Below are positions 24,889 to 33,815 of a DNA stretch of 64,000 nucleotides, piece by piece (position 1 is the first letter of the stretch; each line of letters opens with the position of its first letter). Source of the DNA: Alginatibacterium sediminis. GTDB taxonomy: Bacteria > Pseudomonadota > Gammaproteobacteria > Enterobacterales > Celerinatantimonadaceae. The stretch is taken from positions 62,001-126,000 of the forward strand of contig NZ_RAQO01000005.1 of assembly GCF_003610775.1 (NCBI RefSeq), written 5' to 3'. Below the pieces are notes generated by a model. The model worked only from the letters and a program-made list of their open reading frames with translations, did no database searches and was not told where the DNA came from. The position numbers were made by a program, and so were the translations under genes.

Positions 24889-25761
24889 ATGCTTAGTGCA
24901 GGACAAACCGTTGAACTGATTGTAAATGAAGTATTGGACCATGGCTTGGTCTTAGGGCAAGAGAGCCTTGCTCAGCAAGCGTGGTCTGAAGAATCGGGGA
25001 ACGAACAAGTATTTATGCCAGCAGCGGCCTACAGAGATGTCCCAGCCGTTGGGGATACGCTGCGAGTCTTCCTTAATCGCAACAGCGACGGTAGCTTAGA
25101 AGCTGGTTTACAGTTTCCTAAAGCCCAAGTAGGTGAAGTCGCGTTATTGCGAGTTAATCAAGTTAACCAAGTTGGAATTTTCTTGGATTGGGGCCTAGAT
25201 AAGGATTTATTCTTACCCTTTAGTAACCAACGCCAACCAATGGAAGAGGGCAAGCGATACCTTGTTTACATCTATGTTGATCATAGCGGCCGTGTCGTAT
25301 CGACTGCAAAAATCGATCGCTTTATTCAAGATGAAAGTACCGGCCTAAAAGTCGGAGAAAAAGTGAATGCTATTGTCGCTTCGCGCACAGACCTTGGGTA
25401 TAAGTGTGTCATTGAACAAAAGTTCTGGGGCTTACTGTATAAAGACCAAGTGTTTCAGCGTTTGCGTCAAGGTTTAGAGCTAGAGGTTTTCATTAGCGGT
25501 ATTCGCGAAGACGGTAAGGTTGACTTGAGCTTACAAGCGCCCATTGCGCAGCGTTTACCTGATCTTGCCGAGCGAATTCTTGAGCGCTTAAGTGCCGAAG
25601 GTGGCTATATGGCCATGAACGACAAATCTGCTCCGGAGCTTATTCAAGCGGTGTTTGGAGTCAGCAAAGGCAACTTCAAAAAGGCCATTGGGACCTTGTA
25701 TAAAGCCGGAAAAATAAAAATATCGGCGACTGGTATCGTATTGGTCGAAGAAGTGAGTTAG
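24889..25761 (+). CDS. cvfB: S1-like RNA-binding protein of the CvfB/YitL family
   Basis: A 290-residue cytoplasmic protein with successive S1/OB-type repeats and a C-terminal winged-helix segment. Landmarks are VNQVNQVGIFLDWGLDKDLFLPF, GKRYLVYIYVDHSGRVVSTAKIDRF, ISGIREDGKVDLSLQ and the final KGNFKKAIGTLYKAGKIKI, all typical of CvfB (conserved virulence factor B) and YitL. Members bind RNA; the precise role in gammaproteobacteria is not settled. It stands alone between divergent and convergent neighbours. Confidence 0.88.
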   Translation: MLSAGQTVELIVNEVLDHGLVLGQESLAQQAWSEESGNEQVFMPAAAYRDVPAVGDTLRVFLNRNSDGSLEAGLQFPKAQVGEVALLRVNQVNQVGIFLDWGLDKDLFLPFSNQRQPMEEGKRYLVYIYVDHSGRVVSTAKIDRFIQDESTGLKVGEKVNAIVASRTDLGYKCVIEQKFWGLLYKDQVFQRLRQGLELEVFISGIREDGKVDLSLQAPIAQRLPDLAERILERLSAEGGYMAMNDKSAPELIQAVFGVSKGNFKKAIGTLYKAGKIKISATGIVLVEEVS

Positions 25762-25786
25762 TCTTTTTTCAAGCGTTCAACAGGCG

Positions 25787-27568
25787 CTATGCCTGTTGAT
25801 TGTTCACATCTTTTAACTGCAACCAATTACTCGCAATTTGATCCGCAGGCAGTGGCATTGAATAGAAGTAACCTTGTATTTCATCCACACCACATTCGAT
25901 AACCGCGCTAAGCTCGGCTTGGGTTTCAACCCCTTCAGCTACAACATTAAGATTAAAGTGTTCGGCTAAATCGACAATTGCACGAACTAGTCGCTGATTA
26001 CTCACATTTATGTGCAGATTCGTGATGAACAAGCGGTCAATTTTAAGTGAATCACTAGGGAAGTTGGCTAGGTAAGCGAGGCTTGAATAACCAGTGCCGA
26101 AATCATCGATACTAATTCCAATGCCCGCTTTTTGTAAGGCGTGTAAGTGGGTACTCACCAGTTGCACGTCTTCCATCAGTAACGACTCTGTAATCTCTAG
26201 CTCTATCAGTTTGCAAGGGACTTTAAATTTGCTAATGCGCTGTAGTAGCTGTTGACTAAAGTTTTTTTGGTGCAGCTGAATGGCTGAAATATTGATGGAG
26301 ACGGGGACCACTTGTAGGCCTTGCTCGATCCAGCTTTGTAATTGAGTTAAAGCTGCGTCAACAACCCAGTTACCTAAACCGAGCATCAAACCTGCTTGCT
26401 CAGCAATTGGTATGAAAATACCTGGTGGTATCGACTTTTGCTCATGATTACGCCAGCGAATAAGCGCTTCCATACTTAAGATTTGACCCGTTTGAGAAAC
26501 ACGAGGTTGATAATAGAGTTCGAACTGGTCCTGATTCAGGGCCATTCGTAGATTTTTTTCCATTTCAACGCGTTCAAGGGCAGTATTAGCCAGTTTCGAT
26601 TCAAACAATACAGTTTGATTTCTGCCTTTTTGCTTGGCCATAAACATCGCTAAATCTGCGTGACGCAGCAACATGCCATATTCGTTGCCATCTCTTGGGT
26701 ATTGCGATATTCCGATACTTGCAGAAATCTCGAAATTTAAATCGTCGAGTTTTATCTCACCGTTGACCGCATTGGCAATAAACTTCCCAAGTTGTTCAGC
26801 ACCGTACTCACTATCGCACACCATAAGTACAAACTCGTCGCCGCCAAGGCGGCTTAGGATCATGTTATCATTTTGTATTGCTTTCAATTTATCCGCGACT
26901 GATTTTAAAATGCGGTCTCCAGTTTGATGACCGATACCATCATTTATTAGCTTAAAGTTGTCTAAGTCGATGAGGGCAATATGAAAATGACTATCGGGAT
27001 TGTCTTGAATGTATTGCTCAATTCGTTTTTCTAGCTCGATGCGATTTGGAAGGCCAGTTAATCGGTCAAAAAGTGCTAATTGTCGGATCCTATCTTCTGA
27101 GTTTTTCCGCTGCGTAATATCTCTGCTAATACCAGCAGTACCAGTGATTAAGTTGAAGCTGTTATAGATTGGTACTTTTACGGTTTCTGACCATGAGCTC
27201 AGTGCCGTGCTAGAATTCTCGTGCTCTTTCACTAATGCTTCTTGAGAACGGACAACTTGTTGATCTTCATCGAAAAATTCATCGGCGATAGATTGTTCTA
27301 GAAGGTCATAATCTCGTTTCCCAACAATTTGTTGGCTACTGAGCCCAAAATAGTTCGCAAAATGGGCATTAGTCCAAACGTAGTAACCATCAAGATCTTT
27401 AATCCAGGCAGAATCGGGTGTGCTATCCATTAATGCTTGCAGCTGTTGCGCACTTTTTTCACTTTGTTCTAGAGCTTTAACACTTGATTGATATTTGACC
27501 CAGAGAAAGATAACCGCAATACAGAGAATAACTAAGGTGACATACAACGAAAACATGAAAACAACCAA
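25787..27568 (-). CDS. PAS-GGDEF-EAL cyclic di-GMP signalling protein
   Basis: A 593-residue protein: one N-terminal membrane helix (about 3-23), a PAS domain (about 42-155), GGDEF (about 165-325) and EAL (about 340-585). The cyclase motif RLGGDEFVLMV is intact, and I see no RxxD inhibitory site just before it. The phosphodiesterase motifs also look intact: EALIRW, SINIS, ELEITES, DDFGTGYSSL, LKIDR, AEGVET and QGYFYS. It could both make and break cyclic di-GMP, with the PAS domain choosing. The ComFB-like gene lies about 300 bp upstream on the same strand. Confidence 0.92.
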   Translation of the reverse strand: MVVFMFSLYVTLVILCIAVIFLWVKYQSSVKALEQSEKSAQQLQALMDSTPDSAWIKDLDGYYVWTNAHFANYFGLSSQQIVGKRDYDLLEQSIADEFFDEDQQVVRSQEALVKEHENSSTALSSWSETVKVPIYNSFNLITGTAGISRDITQRKNSEDRIRQLALFDRLTGLPNRIELEKRIEQYIQDNPDSHFHIALIDLDNFKLINDGIGHQTGDRILKSVADKLKAIQNDNMILSRLGGDEFVLMVCDSEYGAEQLGKFIANAVNGEIKLDDLNFEISASIGISQYPRDGNEYGMLLRHADLAMFMAKQKGRNQTVLFESKLANTALERVEMEKNLRMALNQDQFELYYQPRVSQTGQILSMEALIRWRNHEQKSIPPGIFIPIAEQAGLMLGLGNWVVDAALTQLQSWIEQGLQVVPVSINISAIQLHQKNFSQQLLQRISKFKVPCKLIELEITESLLMEDVQLVSTHLHALQKAGIGISIDDFGTGYSSLAYLANFPSDSLKIDRLFITNLHINVSNQRLVRAIVDLAEHFNLNVVAEGVETQAELSAVIECGVDEIQGYFYSMPLPADQIASNWLQLKDVNNQQA

Positions 27569-27810
27569 GTATAAATAATAGCGCTTATTCTATCTTAAAG
27601 GTCTATAACTTTGATAGCCCAAGCACTTGTTTGATGCGTAAATAAATAAGTACGGCCAGTTTAAAATCGCATACAAATCAATCATGTATGAACTCTTTGT
27701 TCATGAGTTACTTATTTAGGGTTCGCTTATTAGCGGCGCAGGCAATGGACCAGTAAAAATATTCAACAGTGCTTAAAATCGATGAGGAGCTAAGGCTTAT
27801 ACAAAACTGA

Positions 27811-27851
27811 AGTATCAATACGCACTTCAGAACGAAGCCGTATTGATAACT
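27811..27851 (-). repeat. Hairpin downstream of the ComFB-like gene
   Basis: TATCAATACG (27813-27822) pairs with CGTATTGATA (27839-27848), and an inner CTTC/GAAG pair continues the stem. It ends 15 bp past the ComFB-like stop codon and is probably a terminator, though a T run is lacking. Confidence 0.5.
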
Positions 27852-27865
27852 CAAGGGGACTAGAC

Positions 27866-28156
27866 TTAAAGAGCGATGATATCTCGTTCTTCGATGCGCC
27901 GGTCTTTTTTTAAGAAATGCTCGCAGTCTTTTATGGCTGAAATAACTTCACGAGTTAGGTCCTGTCGTTCGCCGTCACTTAACGCGCTTAGGGCATCAAC
28001 ATGATGACGTACATAACGAACTGGAAGGCGGTTCAGGGCTAAACAACATAAATCACTTACAAAATCAGGTGGGTATCGGTCATTCAAGCCGGCAATAAGT
28101 ATTTGGTCTTCTAACAGTTGCTCGGTTAAATTATGTACGTCTTCTGAAATCGCCAT
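27866..28156 (-). CDS. ComFB family protein (late competence development type)
   Basis: A 96-residue soluble protein matching the ComFB family: MAISEDVHNLTEQLL at the start, the central cysteine pair DLCCLALNRLPVRYVRHHVDA, and a charged C-terminus. In Bacillus ComFB is encoded in a competence operon but has no clear role; some cyanobacterial members have been reported to bind cyclic dinucleotides. Position between a GGDEF-EAL gene and the glycogen gene glgA makes a signalling role attractive, but this is inference. It ends 80 bp after glgA in the same direction. Confidence 0.75.
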   Translation of the reverse strand: MAISEDVHNLTEQLLEDQILIAGLNDRYPPDFVSDLCCLALNRLPVRYVRHHVDALSALSDGERQDLTREVISAIKDCEHFLKKDRRIEERDIIAL

Positions 28157-28236
28157 AGTTCGCTCTTTTTAGTCTAAGTCATTTAATATATAGCATGTGC
28201 TTGATTGTGATAAAGCAGCTATGCATCGATTTGTGA

Positions 28237-29664
28237 TCACGCTTGTTTATATAACTCGGTGTATTGTGGTAATGAATCCTGCCACAAGAAGCGAGTTTGG
28301 ATAGCTCGGTCACACATGTCTTGGATAGCGTCCGGATGCTCTAAATATAAAAGCAGTGCGCGACGAAGGCTATTGAGTAGGGTCTGTCCACTAGGTTGTT
28401 CGAATACGAAACCAGTGGCTTGTTCTGGGTTCTGGTCATAGTCGATTACTGTGTCTTTCAGACCTCCAACTGCGCGTACAATAGGTAAAGTTGCGTAGGC
28501 GAGACTATACATCTGGTTGAGTCCGCACGGCTCAAACACCGAAGGCATTAAAAAGAAATCACTTCCGGCTTCTATGAGATGAGCAAGCTCATTGCTATAA
28601 GCTTCTATAAAGGCTAGTTTTTGCGGATATTGCTGAGAAAGTTGATGTAGTTGCGATGCTAGTTTCGGGTCGCCCGTTCCAACAATGATCACTTGTACAT
28701 CATGAATCAAAAAGTCTTCCAAAGCTTCAATAAGCATATGGAATCCTTTTTGTTCAGTGAGTCGAGCTACGACACCAAAAATAGCGACGTCGTTTTGCTC
28801 AAGTCCCACTTTAATCTGCAAGCTTTGACGACAAACCGTTTTGCCGCTCATATCCGATTGTGAATAATTAGAGGGTAGATAAGGGTCTGTTTGCGGATCC
28901 CAATCTGAGTAGTCGCAGCCATTAAGTATGCCACTTAGGTCATCAGCCCTTTCGTTTAGGATGTCACTTAATCCGTGCGAACCAAGATGAGTAAGTAACT
29001 CAGCAGCATAACTAGGGCTAACGGCATTAATTTTATTGGCAAAGCGGATCCCAGTTTTTAACATATTGACGGCATGGTGATCTTCGTAGAGCTCATCAAT
29101 ATTCAATTGTGACTCCAACTTCGCAAATTGCTGACCAGGAAATATGCCTTGATAAGCCGCATTGTGAATAGTGATAACGCTGCGGGTATCTTTGAAGAAT
29201 TCTGAACCGCGATACTGCTTCTCAAGTAAAAATGGGACTAATCCAGTATGCCAATCATTGCAATGGATAATATCGGGTTTGAAGTCTAGGGTTTCGCAAA
29301 GAGGAAAAACGGCTTGGGAGAAGAAACTAAAACGTTCGCCATTATCTGCAAATCCATGGCCATTCTCAGTATAAAGTTCATCACGGAGAAAATAGTCATC
29401 ATGCTCTACTAGGTAAACTGGAACATCAGCGATCTTAAGTTCACTAATTCCGAATCCAATAGTATGGCTCTGATAACTAGCGATGGACTTGGCTTGTTCG
29501 CGGCGGTTTATGCTTTTATAGAACGGCATGACAATACGAACATCAAAGCCCTGTTCTTTTAATGCTAATGGCAGGGCCTTAGCTACATCTGCAAGTCCAC
29601 CTGTTTTAGCCAAGCTTTCAACTTCTGAGGCAACAAACAATATTTTAAAATTTGAGTTATTCAA
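28237..29664 (-). CDS. glgA: Glycogen synthase
   Basis: A 475-residue GT5 enzyme, the usual length. The ADP-glucose-binding motif is present near the N-terminus as ESLAKTGGLADVAKALP, and the GT-B C-terminal half has VVARLTEQKGFHMLIEAL and the conserved FLMPSVFEPCGLNQMYSLAY with the catalytic glutamate. It extends alpha-1,4-glucan chains from ADP-glucose supplied by GlgC, encoded 250 bp upstream on the same strand. No branching or debranching gene is adjacent. Confidence 0.95.
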   Translation of the reverse strand: MNNSNFKILFVASEVESLAKTGGLADVAKALPLALKEQGFDVRIVMPFYKSINRREQAKSIASYQSHTIGFGISELKIADVPVYLVEHDDYFLRDELYTENGHGFADNGERFSFFSQAVFPLCETLDFKPDIIHCNDWHTGLVPFLLEKQYRGSEFFKDTRSVITIHNAAYQGIFPGQQFAKLESQLNIDELYEDHHAVNMLKTGIRFANKINAVSPSYAAELLTHLGSHGLSDILNERADDLSGILNGCDYSDWDPQTDPYLPSNYSQSDMSGKTVCRQSLQIKVGLEQNDVAIFGVVARLTEQKGFHMLIEALEDFLIHDVQVIIVGTGDPKLASQLHQLSQQYPQKLAFIEAYSNELAHLIEAGSDFFLMPSVFEPCGLNQMYSLAYATLPIVRAVGGLKDTVIDYDQNPEQATGFVFEQPSGQTLLNSLRRALLLYLEHPDAIQDMCDRAIQTRFLWQDSLPQYTELYKQA

Positions 29665-29869
29665 TTAGAACTCCTAAGCCAATGCTTGATCAGGTTAAAG
29701 CACTGGACTAAAGACTGGGCAAAGAGAAATCAATTTAGATAAACAGGCATGAAAATGTAACATAAGTATTGATAAATGCTTATCTAAGCCGACTTGAATA
29801 AATATCAATATTAACAGGAGCATATTGTAATGCAATAAGGTGCGTTACTAGGCCTTGCGTCTTGCAAGT

Positions 29870-29906
29870 CAATCAAACGCTGGAGCTGCACTCCAGCATT
29901 TGATTG
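29870..29906. repeat. Inverted repeat just after glgC
   Basis: CAATCAAA-C-GCTGGAG (29870-29885) pairs with CTCCAGC-A-TTTGATTG (29891-29906), one mismatch, 8 bp past the glgC stop. It may slow or end transcription between glgC and glgA, although no T run follows on either strand. Confidence 0.6.
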
Positions 29907-29914
29907 CTTTAAGC

Positions 29915-31135
29915 TTAGAATCCTATTTTGGCACCTTTGGGAATGACCACAATCCCTTCGGGAGAGACGGTATACAGCTTACGGTCTTGTTCGAGATTTT
30001 CGCCAATGATAGTCCCTGGAGCAATTTCAGCTCCTTTATCGATAATAGTCCGTCGAATGCGGCAACCTTCGCCAATACGGCAGTTACTAATCAACACCGA
30101 CTCAGAAACAATAGAGCCGCTACGAACATGGCTTCTAAAGCCAAGGACACTGCGTTCAACCACCGAGCCTAAAACGAAACTACCAGCGGATACCAGAGAT
30201 TGACTTACTTTAACGACGTTCTCTCCTACATCCTTAAAGGTCGCAGGGGGGAGCGGAGGGTAATAAGTATGTAAAGGAAACTTAGGATTATAGAGTGAGA
30301 ACTCAGGATCTTCACTTAGTAAGTCCATATGAGCTGCCCAATAAGAGTCAATAGTACCTACATCGCGCCAATAGCCGTGGTGAACCTCGCCTTCGATTTG
30401 GTTGGTGGTAAAGTCATAGACGAAAACATTCCCCTTGGCGTACAACTCAGGGATGATGTCTTTACCAAAATCGTTGCTCGATTCAGGGTTCTCAGCATCT
30501 TTGCTCAACGATGTCAGCAAAGTTTGAGTTTCAAAGACATAATTACCCATGGATGCCAGTACATGATCCGGGTCGCCAGGGATGGTCTTCGGATTTTGTT
30601 TTGGTTTTTCTTCAAAGCCTATCATTCGGCCTTGTTCGTCAACTTCTATAATCCCAAATTGGTCAGCTTGTGAGATCGGTACCTTGATCGCCGCAACAGT
30701 TAAATCAGCTTTGAGTTGCTTATGGTAATCCACCATCTGGCGCACATCCATTTTATAGATGTGGTCGCTACCAAAAATACAAACGTGGTCGGGTTCGTTG
30801 ATTTCTATAAATCGAGCGTTTTGATAAATTGCGTCAGCAGTTCCGTTGTACCAACGTTTACCAACTCTCATTTGCGCAGGTACAGCATCAATAAAGCGAT
30901 CGGTAATACCTGACAAATGCCAAGCTTGTCTCAGGTGAATATTCAATGATTGAGATTTAAATTGAGTCAGAACATAAATCTTTAGAAAGTCGGAGTTTAC
31001 AAAGTTATTAAGAGCAAAATCGATGAGTCGATAACTGCCACCAAAAGGCACCGCAGGTTTGGTTCTTGATTCTGTAAGGGGGTATAAACGCGTGCCTTCA
31101 CCACCCGCTAAGATCATCGATAAGATACCAGCCAT
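29915..31135 (-). CDS. glgC: Glucose-1-phosphate adenylyltransferase
   Basis: A 406-residue enzyme that makes ADP-glucose from glucose-1-phosphate and ATP, the committed step of glycogen synthesis. The nucleotidyltransferase domain opens MAGILSMILAGGEGTRLYPLTESRTKPA and has FGSDHIYKMD. The C-terminal left-handed beta-helix carries VVERSVLGFRSHV and related hexapeptide-like repeats. The family is usually allosterically controlled. The hairpin after the gene may separate its expression from that of glgA. Confidence 0.95.
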   Translation of the reverse strand: MAGILSMILAGGEGTRLYPLTESRTKPAVPFGGSYRLIDFALNNFVNSDFLKIYVLTQFKSQSLNIHLRQAWHLSGITDRFIDAVPAQMRVGKRWYNGTADAIYQNARFIEINEPDHVCIFGSDHIYKMDVRQMVDYHKQLKADLTVAAIKVPISQADQFGIIEVDEQGRMIGFEEKPKQNPKTIPGDPDHVLASMGNYVFETQTLLTSLSKDAENPESSNDFGKDIIPELYAKGNVFVYDFTTNQIEGEVHHGYWRDVGTIDSYWAAHMDLLSEDPEFSLYNPKFPLHTYYPPLPPATFKDVGENVVKVSQSLVSAGSFVLGSVVERSVLGFRSHVRSGSIVSESVLISNCRIGEGCRIRRTIIDKGAEIAPGTIIGENLEQDRKLYTVSPEGIVVIPKGAKIGF

Positions 31136-31333
31136 TTACTTTCCTCATTAATTGTATGCTTGAAATCGTTTTCAGGGTTTAAAATTCCATATTTAGCTTA
31201 AGAAGTAAACCGATACCCAAGTCTAGCTATATATCTTTATGTTTGCTGTAAAATTAATGTTGCAAAGGTTGCGGTCTAATGTGTTGGGCATTAACGCAGC
31301 GCACACAATTAAAGCTTTTACTTTATTTAAATT

Positions 31334-32356
31334 TTAGCTAGCGGCAAGAATTTTGAATCGCCCGTTACTTGCTACTTCTCGAACCGTAGAAAAGTGGCTT
31401 TGCAATATGCTTTCATAGGCCAAGAATTTATTGGCAACTAACCACAGTTCACCTTCTGGACGAAGGTGTTGCTTGGCTTGCTTTAAAAAGGTCTCACTGG
31501 TCTGGTATTGAGTTTTGGTGCCTTCGTGAAATGGAGGATTGCTGACGATGACATCATAACTGTCCTTCACTTCATTCAATCCATCTGACGCAAAAAAATG
31601 GGCATTGATTTGATTATACTGCTGATTGAGGCGGCAACTTTCAATAGCATAAGCACTGACATCCAGACCACTAACCTTTAGTGTTGATTGGGTGGCTAAA
31701 CTAAGGGCAATCACGCCACAGCCACAGCCAAAATCGAGAACCGAGCCAGATAGTTTCGGCAAGTGTTCAAGTAAGAGTTTCGTTCCTTCGTCAAGTTTGC
31801 CATGACCAAAAACGCCAGGCAAAGAAACCAATTCAAGCTGACTTTGCAAATCTGGGATCTGCTTTATCCAAGATTCTAGTTCAAAGGCTTTGATTGTCCC
31901 TTCAAGTTCACTGAAATATAGCGAACAACGTCGTGCGCTATCTATTTTCTGGCAACTTAGTTGATGCTCTTTGAGTAAATTGGGCGCCGCATTAACCCCA
32001 CCCTTATTCTCACCGACGATAAAAATAGTAGTGCCCGGCTGAAGTTGCGCTAACACTTGCGCCAACAAAAACTGTGCTTCAGCTTTGGCTTTGGGCATAT
32101 ACAAAATTAAAGTGTCTATGGTTTCGTTAATAACTGGGCTTGCGGTAAATACGACCTTGAGTTGGTCTCTTTCTTGCGTTTGTAAGTGCTGGTAATGGCC
32201 AAAATGATTACAATAAACCGTGACACTCGCGCTATGCTCAAGCAGGTCTAAGGCAAAGTCATCATGGATTTGTCCAACTAAGGCTAGATTCTGGTCTTTA
32301 AACAAATCTAAATGGCGAACTAAAAGTTCCGAAGGGGCTGAGAGTGTGCGTAGCAT
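31334..32356 (-). CDS. rsmC: 16S rRNA m2G1207 methyltransferase
   Basis: From the ATG complementary to 32354-32356 the protein has 340 residues, close to E. coli RsmC (343); another ATG 72 bp upstream gives an N-terminal extension not found in the family. It has the two-domain RsmC plan: a catalytically inactive N-terminal methyltransferase-like half, then the active half with VLDFGCGCGVIALSLA (SAM) and VSNPPFHEG, the N-methyltransferase NPPF motif. It methylates G1207 in the small subunit. No clear ribosome-binding site precedes either start. Confidence 0.9.
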   Translation of the reverse strand: MLRTLSAPSELLVRHLDLFKDQNLALVGQIHDDFALDLLEHSASVTVYCNHFGHYQHLQTQERDQLKVVFTASPVINETIDTLILYMPKAKAEAQFLLAQVLAQLQPGTTIFIVGENKGGVNAAPNLLKEHQLSCQKIDSARRCSLYFSELEGTIKAFELESWIKQIPDLQSQLELVSLPGVFGHGKLDEGTKLLLEHLPKLSGSVLDFGCGCGVIALSLATQSTLKVSGLDVSAYAIESCRLNQQYNQINAHFFASDGLNEVKDSYDVIVSNPPFHEGTKTQYQTSETFLKQAKQHLRPEGELWLVANKFLAYESILQSHFSTVREVASNGRFKILAAS

Positions 32357-32604
32357 GTTCAGAAATAGCTTAAAAAGTTTGCAACGATCATAGCAGTTTT
32401 GACGGCTTTTGGCTGTCTTAGGCACCATTTATTCAATTTTACTAAGATTTTAGAACTCAAGCGGTGCCTGATGCCATCAATCGCTTGACTTTTAATTGGT
32501 GCTAGCGAAACTAATACCATCTTCCGAAGTGCATAGGCACTGGACTAAAAAATTATAATTTAGGCCCGGCGCTGCAGCTGGGCTTTGCGTTTTAAGGAGT
32601 TGTT

Positions 32605-33477
32605 ATGTTTAAGGGATCAATTGTTGCTTTGATCACACCATTCAAAGATGGTGAAGTTGATTACGAAGCAATACGTGCATTAGTTGATTGGCATGTGGAC
32701 CAAGGCACTCACGGAATTGTACCTGTTGGTACCACTGGAGAAAGCCCAACCCTGAGTCATGATGAACATATTAAGGTAGTCAAAACAGTAGTTGAGCAAG
32801 TTGCGGGAAGAGTTCCTGTCATCGCTGGTGCTGGGTCTAATAATCCCTTGGAAGCTATCGAATACACTCAGCATGCTGAAGATGCCGGTGCGGATGCCAC
32901 TTTACATGTTGCCGGTTACTACAATCGTCCAAGTCAAGAGGGCTTGTTTCAGCACTATAAAATGCTGCATGACGCGACTAGCAAACCGATTGTCTTGTAT
33001 AATATTCCCCCGCGCGCCGTGGTAAACATAGAGATAGATACCATTAAGCGTTTGGCAACTTTGCCGCGCATAGTAGGAGTAAAAGATGCCACAGGAGACC
33101 TAACTCGTCCTTTGTTCGAGCGTCTTGTTATTGAAGATGAGTTTTGCTGGTTAAGCGGTGAAGACGCCACAGCAGTTTCATATAACGTAAGTGGCGGAAC
33201 CGGTTGCATATCTGTAACTGCCAATGTCGCACCGAAGTTATGTGCGCAAATGCAAGAGGCGTCATTAGCCGGAGATTACGAACTAGCTGGAAAACTGCAA
33301 GATAAGCTTTTGCCGTTACACCGAGCAATGTTCTTAGAGCCTAGTCCATCATGCGCAAAATATGCTGTTTCACTTCTTAATCGCGCTCAGGCTGATAGCC
33401 GACTACCAGTTACCCCTTTGAGTGAAGAAAGCAAACTCGAAATAGAAACTGCGATGCGTAAGCTGGAGTTGATTTAA
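32605..33477 (+). CDS. dapA: 4-hydroxy-tetrahydrodipicolinate synthase
   Basis: A 290-residue TIM-barrel enzyme that condenses pyruvate with aspartate semialdehyde at the start of lysine and diaminopimelate synthesis. The family motifs are all visible: GTTGESPTL with the active-site threonines, YNIPPRA with the catalytic tyrosine, and VGVKDATGDL with the Schiff-base lysine. AAGGAG precedes the ATG. Its TAA shares three bases with the stop codon of the convergent small gene. Its substrate is made by the aspartokinase pathway that begins with thrA in this window. Confidence 0.96.
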   Translation: MFKGSIVALITPFKDGEVDYEAIRALVDWHVDQGTHGIVPVGTTGESPTLSHDEHIKVVKTVVEQVAGRVPVIAGAGSNNPLEAIEYTQHAEDAGADATLHVAGYYNRPSQEGLFQHYKMLHDATSKPIVLYNIPPRAVVNIEIDTIKRLATLPRIVGVKDATGDLTRPLFERLVIEDEFCWLSGEDATAVSYNVSGGTGCISVTANVAPKLCAQMQEASLAGDYELAGKLQDKLLPLHRAMFLEPSPSCAKYAVSLLNRAQADSRLPVTPLSEESKLEIETAMRKLELI

Positions 33478-33815
33478 GCTCTAGCGAGTAATACCTGACC
33501 GCGATTACCGCGTTCGTCCATTGCTTCGGCATATTGGCGAATGTGGCGCGGTACATCGTCAATACTGCGGTTCATCGCTTCTCTAATCGCTTTTCTATTG
33601 GCTGTTTGGGCGTTGTGGCCTTCGCGTAGCTGAGTAGCACTTTGGTCTGGTGGTACATCGCGGCCGGTACCAAATACCTTTGACCCAGGTGAGCGCATCT
33701 GCTGATTAGCAGTGTATTCGGTGATCGTAGGGCGCGGTGAATTACCTTGAATACGTTGCCGCATTGCATAGATAGATTCGAAACTCGCTGCACCTAAATC
33801 ATAATTAACCTTCAT
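33474..33815 (-). CDS. Unknown 113-residue protein coupled to thiQ
   Basis: A 113-residue soluble, Arg- and Gln-rich protein with no signal peptide or membrane helix; I do not recognise it. The first third (MKVNYDLGAASFESIYAMRQ) may form a helix; the middle is Pro/Gly-rich and the last third looks helical and charged. Its ATG overlaps the TGA of thiQ (ATGA), so it is the last gene of the thiBPQ operon and is translationally coupled. Its stop overlaps that of dapA. The overlap and the codon use, like that of its neighbours, support a real gene. Function unknown. Confidence 0.65.
   Translation of the reverse strand: MKVNYDLGAASFESIYAMRQRIQGNSPRPTITEYTANQQMRSPGSKVFGTGRDVPPDQSATQLREGHNAQTANRKAIREAMNRSIDDVPRHIRQYAEAMDERGNRGQVLLARA

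Noticed and set aside
29665..29869. Possible small gene or RNA in the glgC-glgA gap
   Set aside because: No frame with a start signal, and no promoter-terminator pair apart from the hairpin next to glgC.
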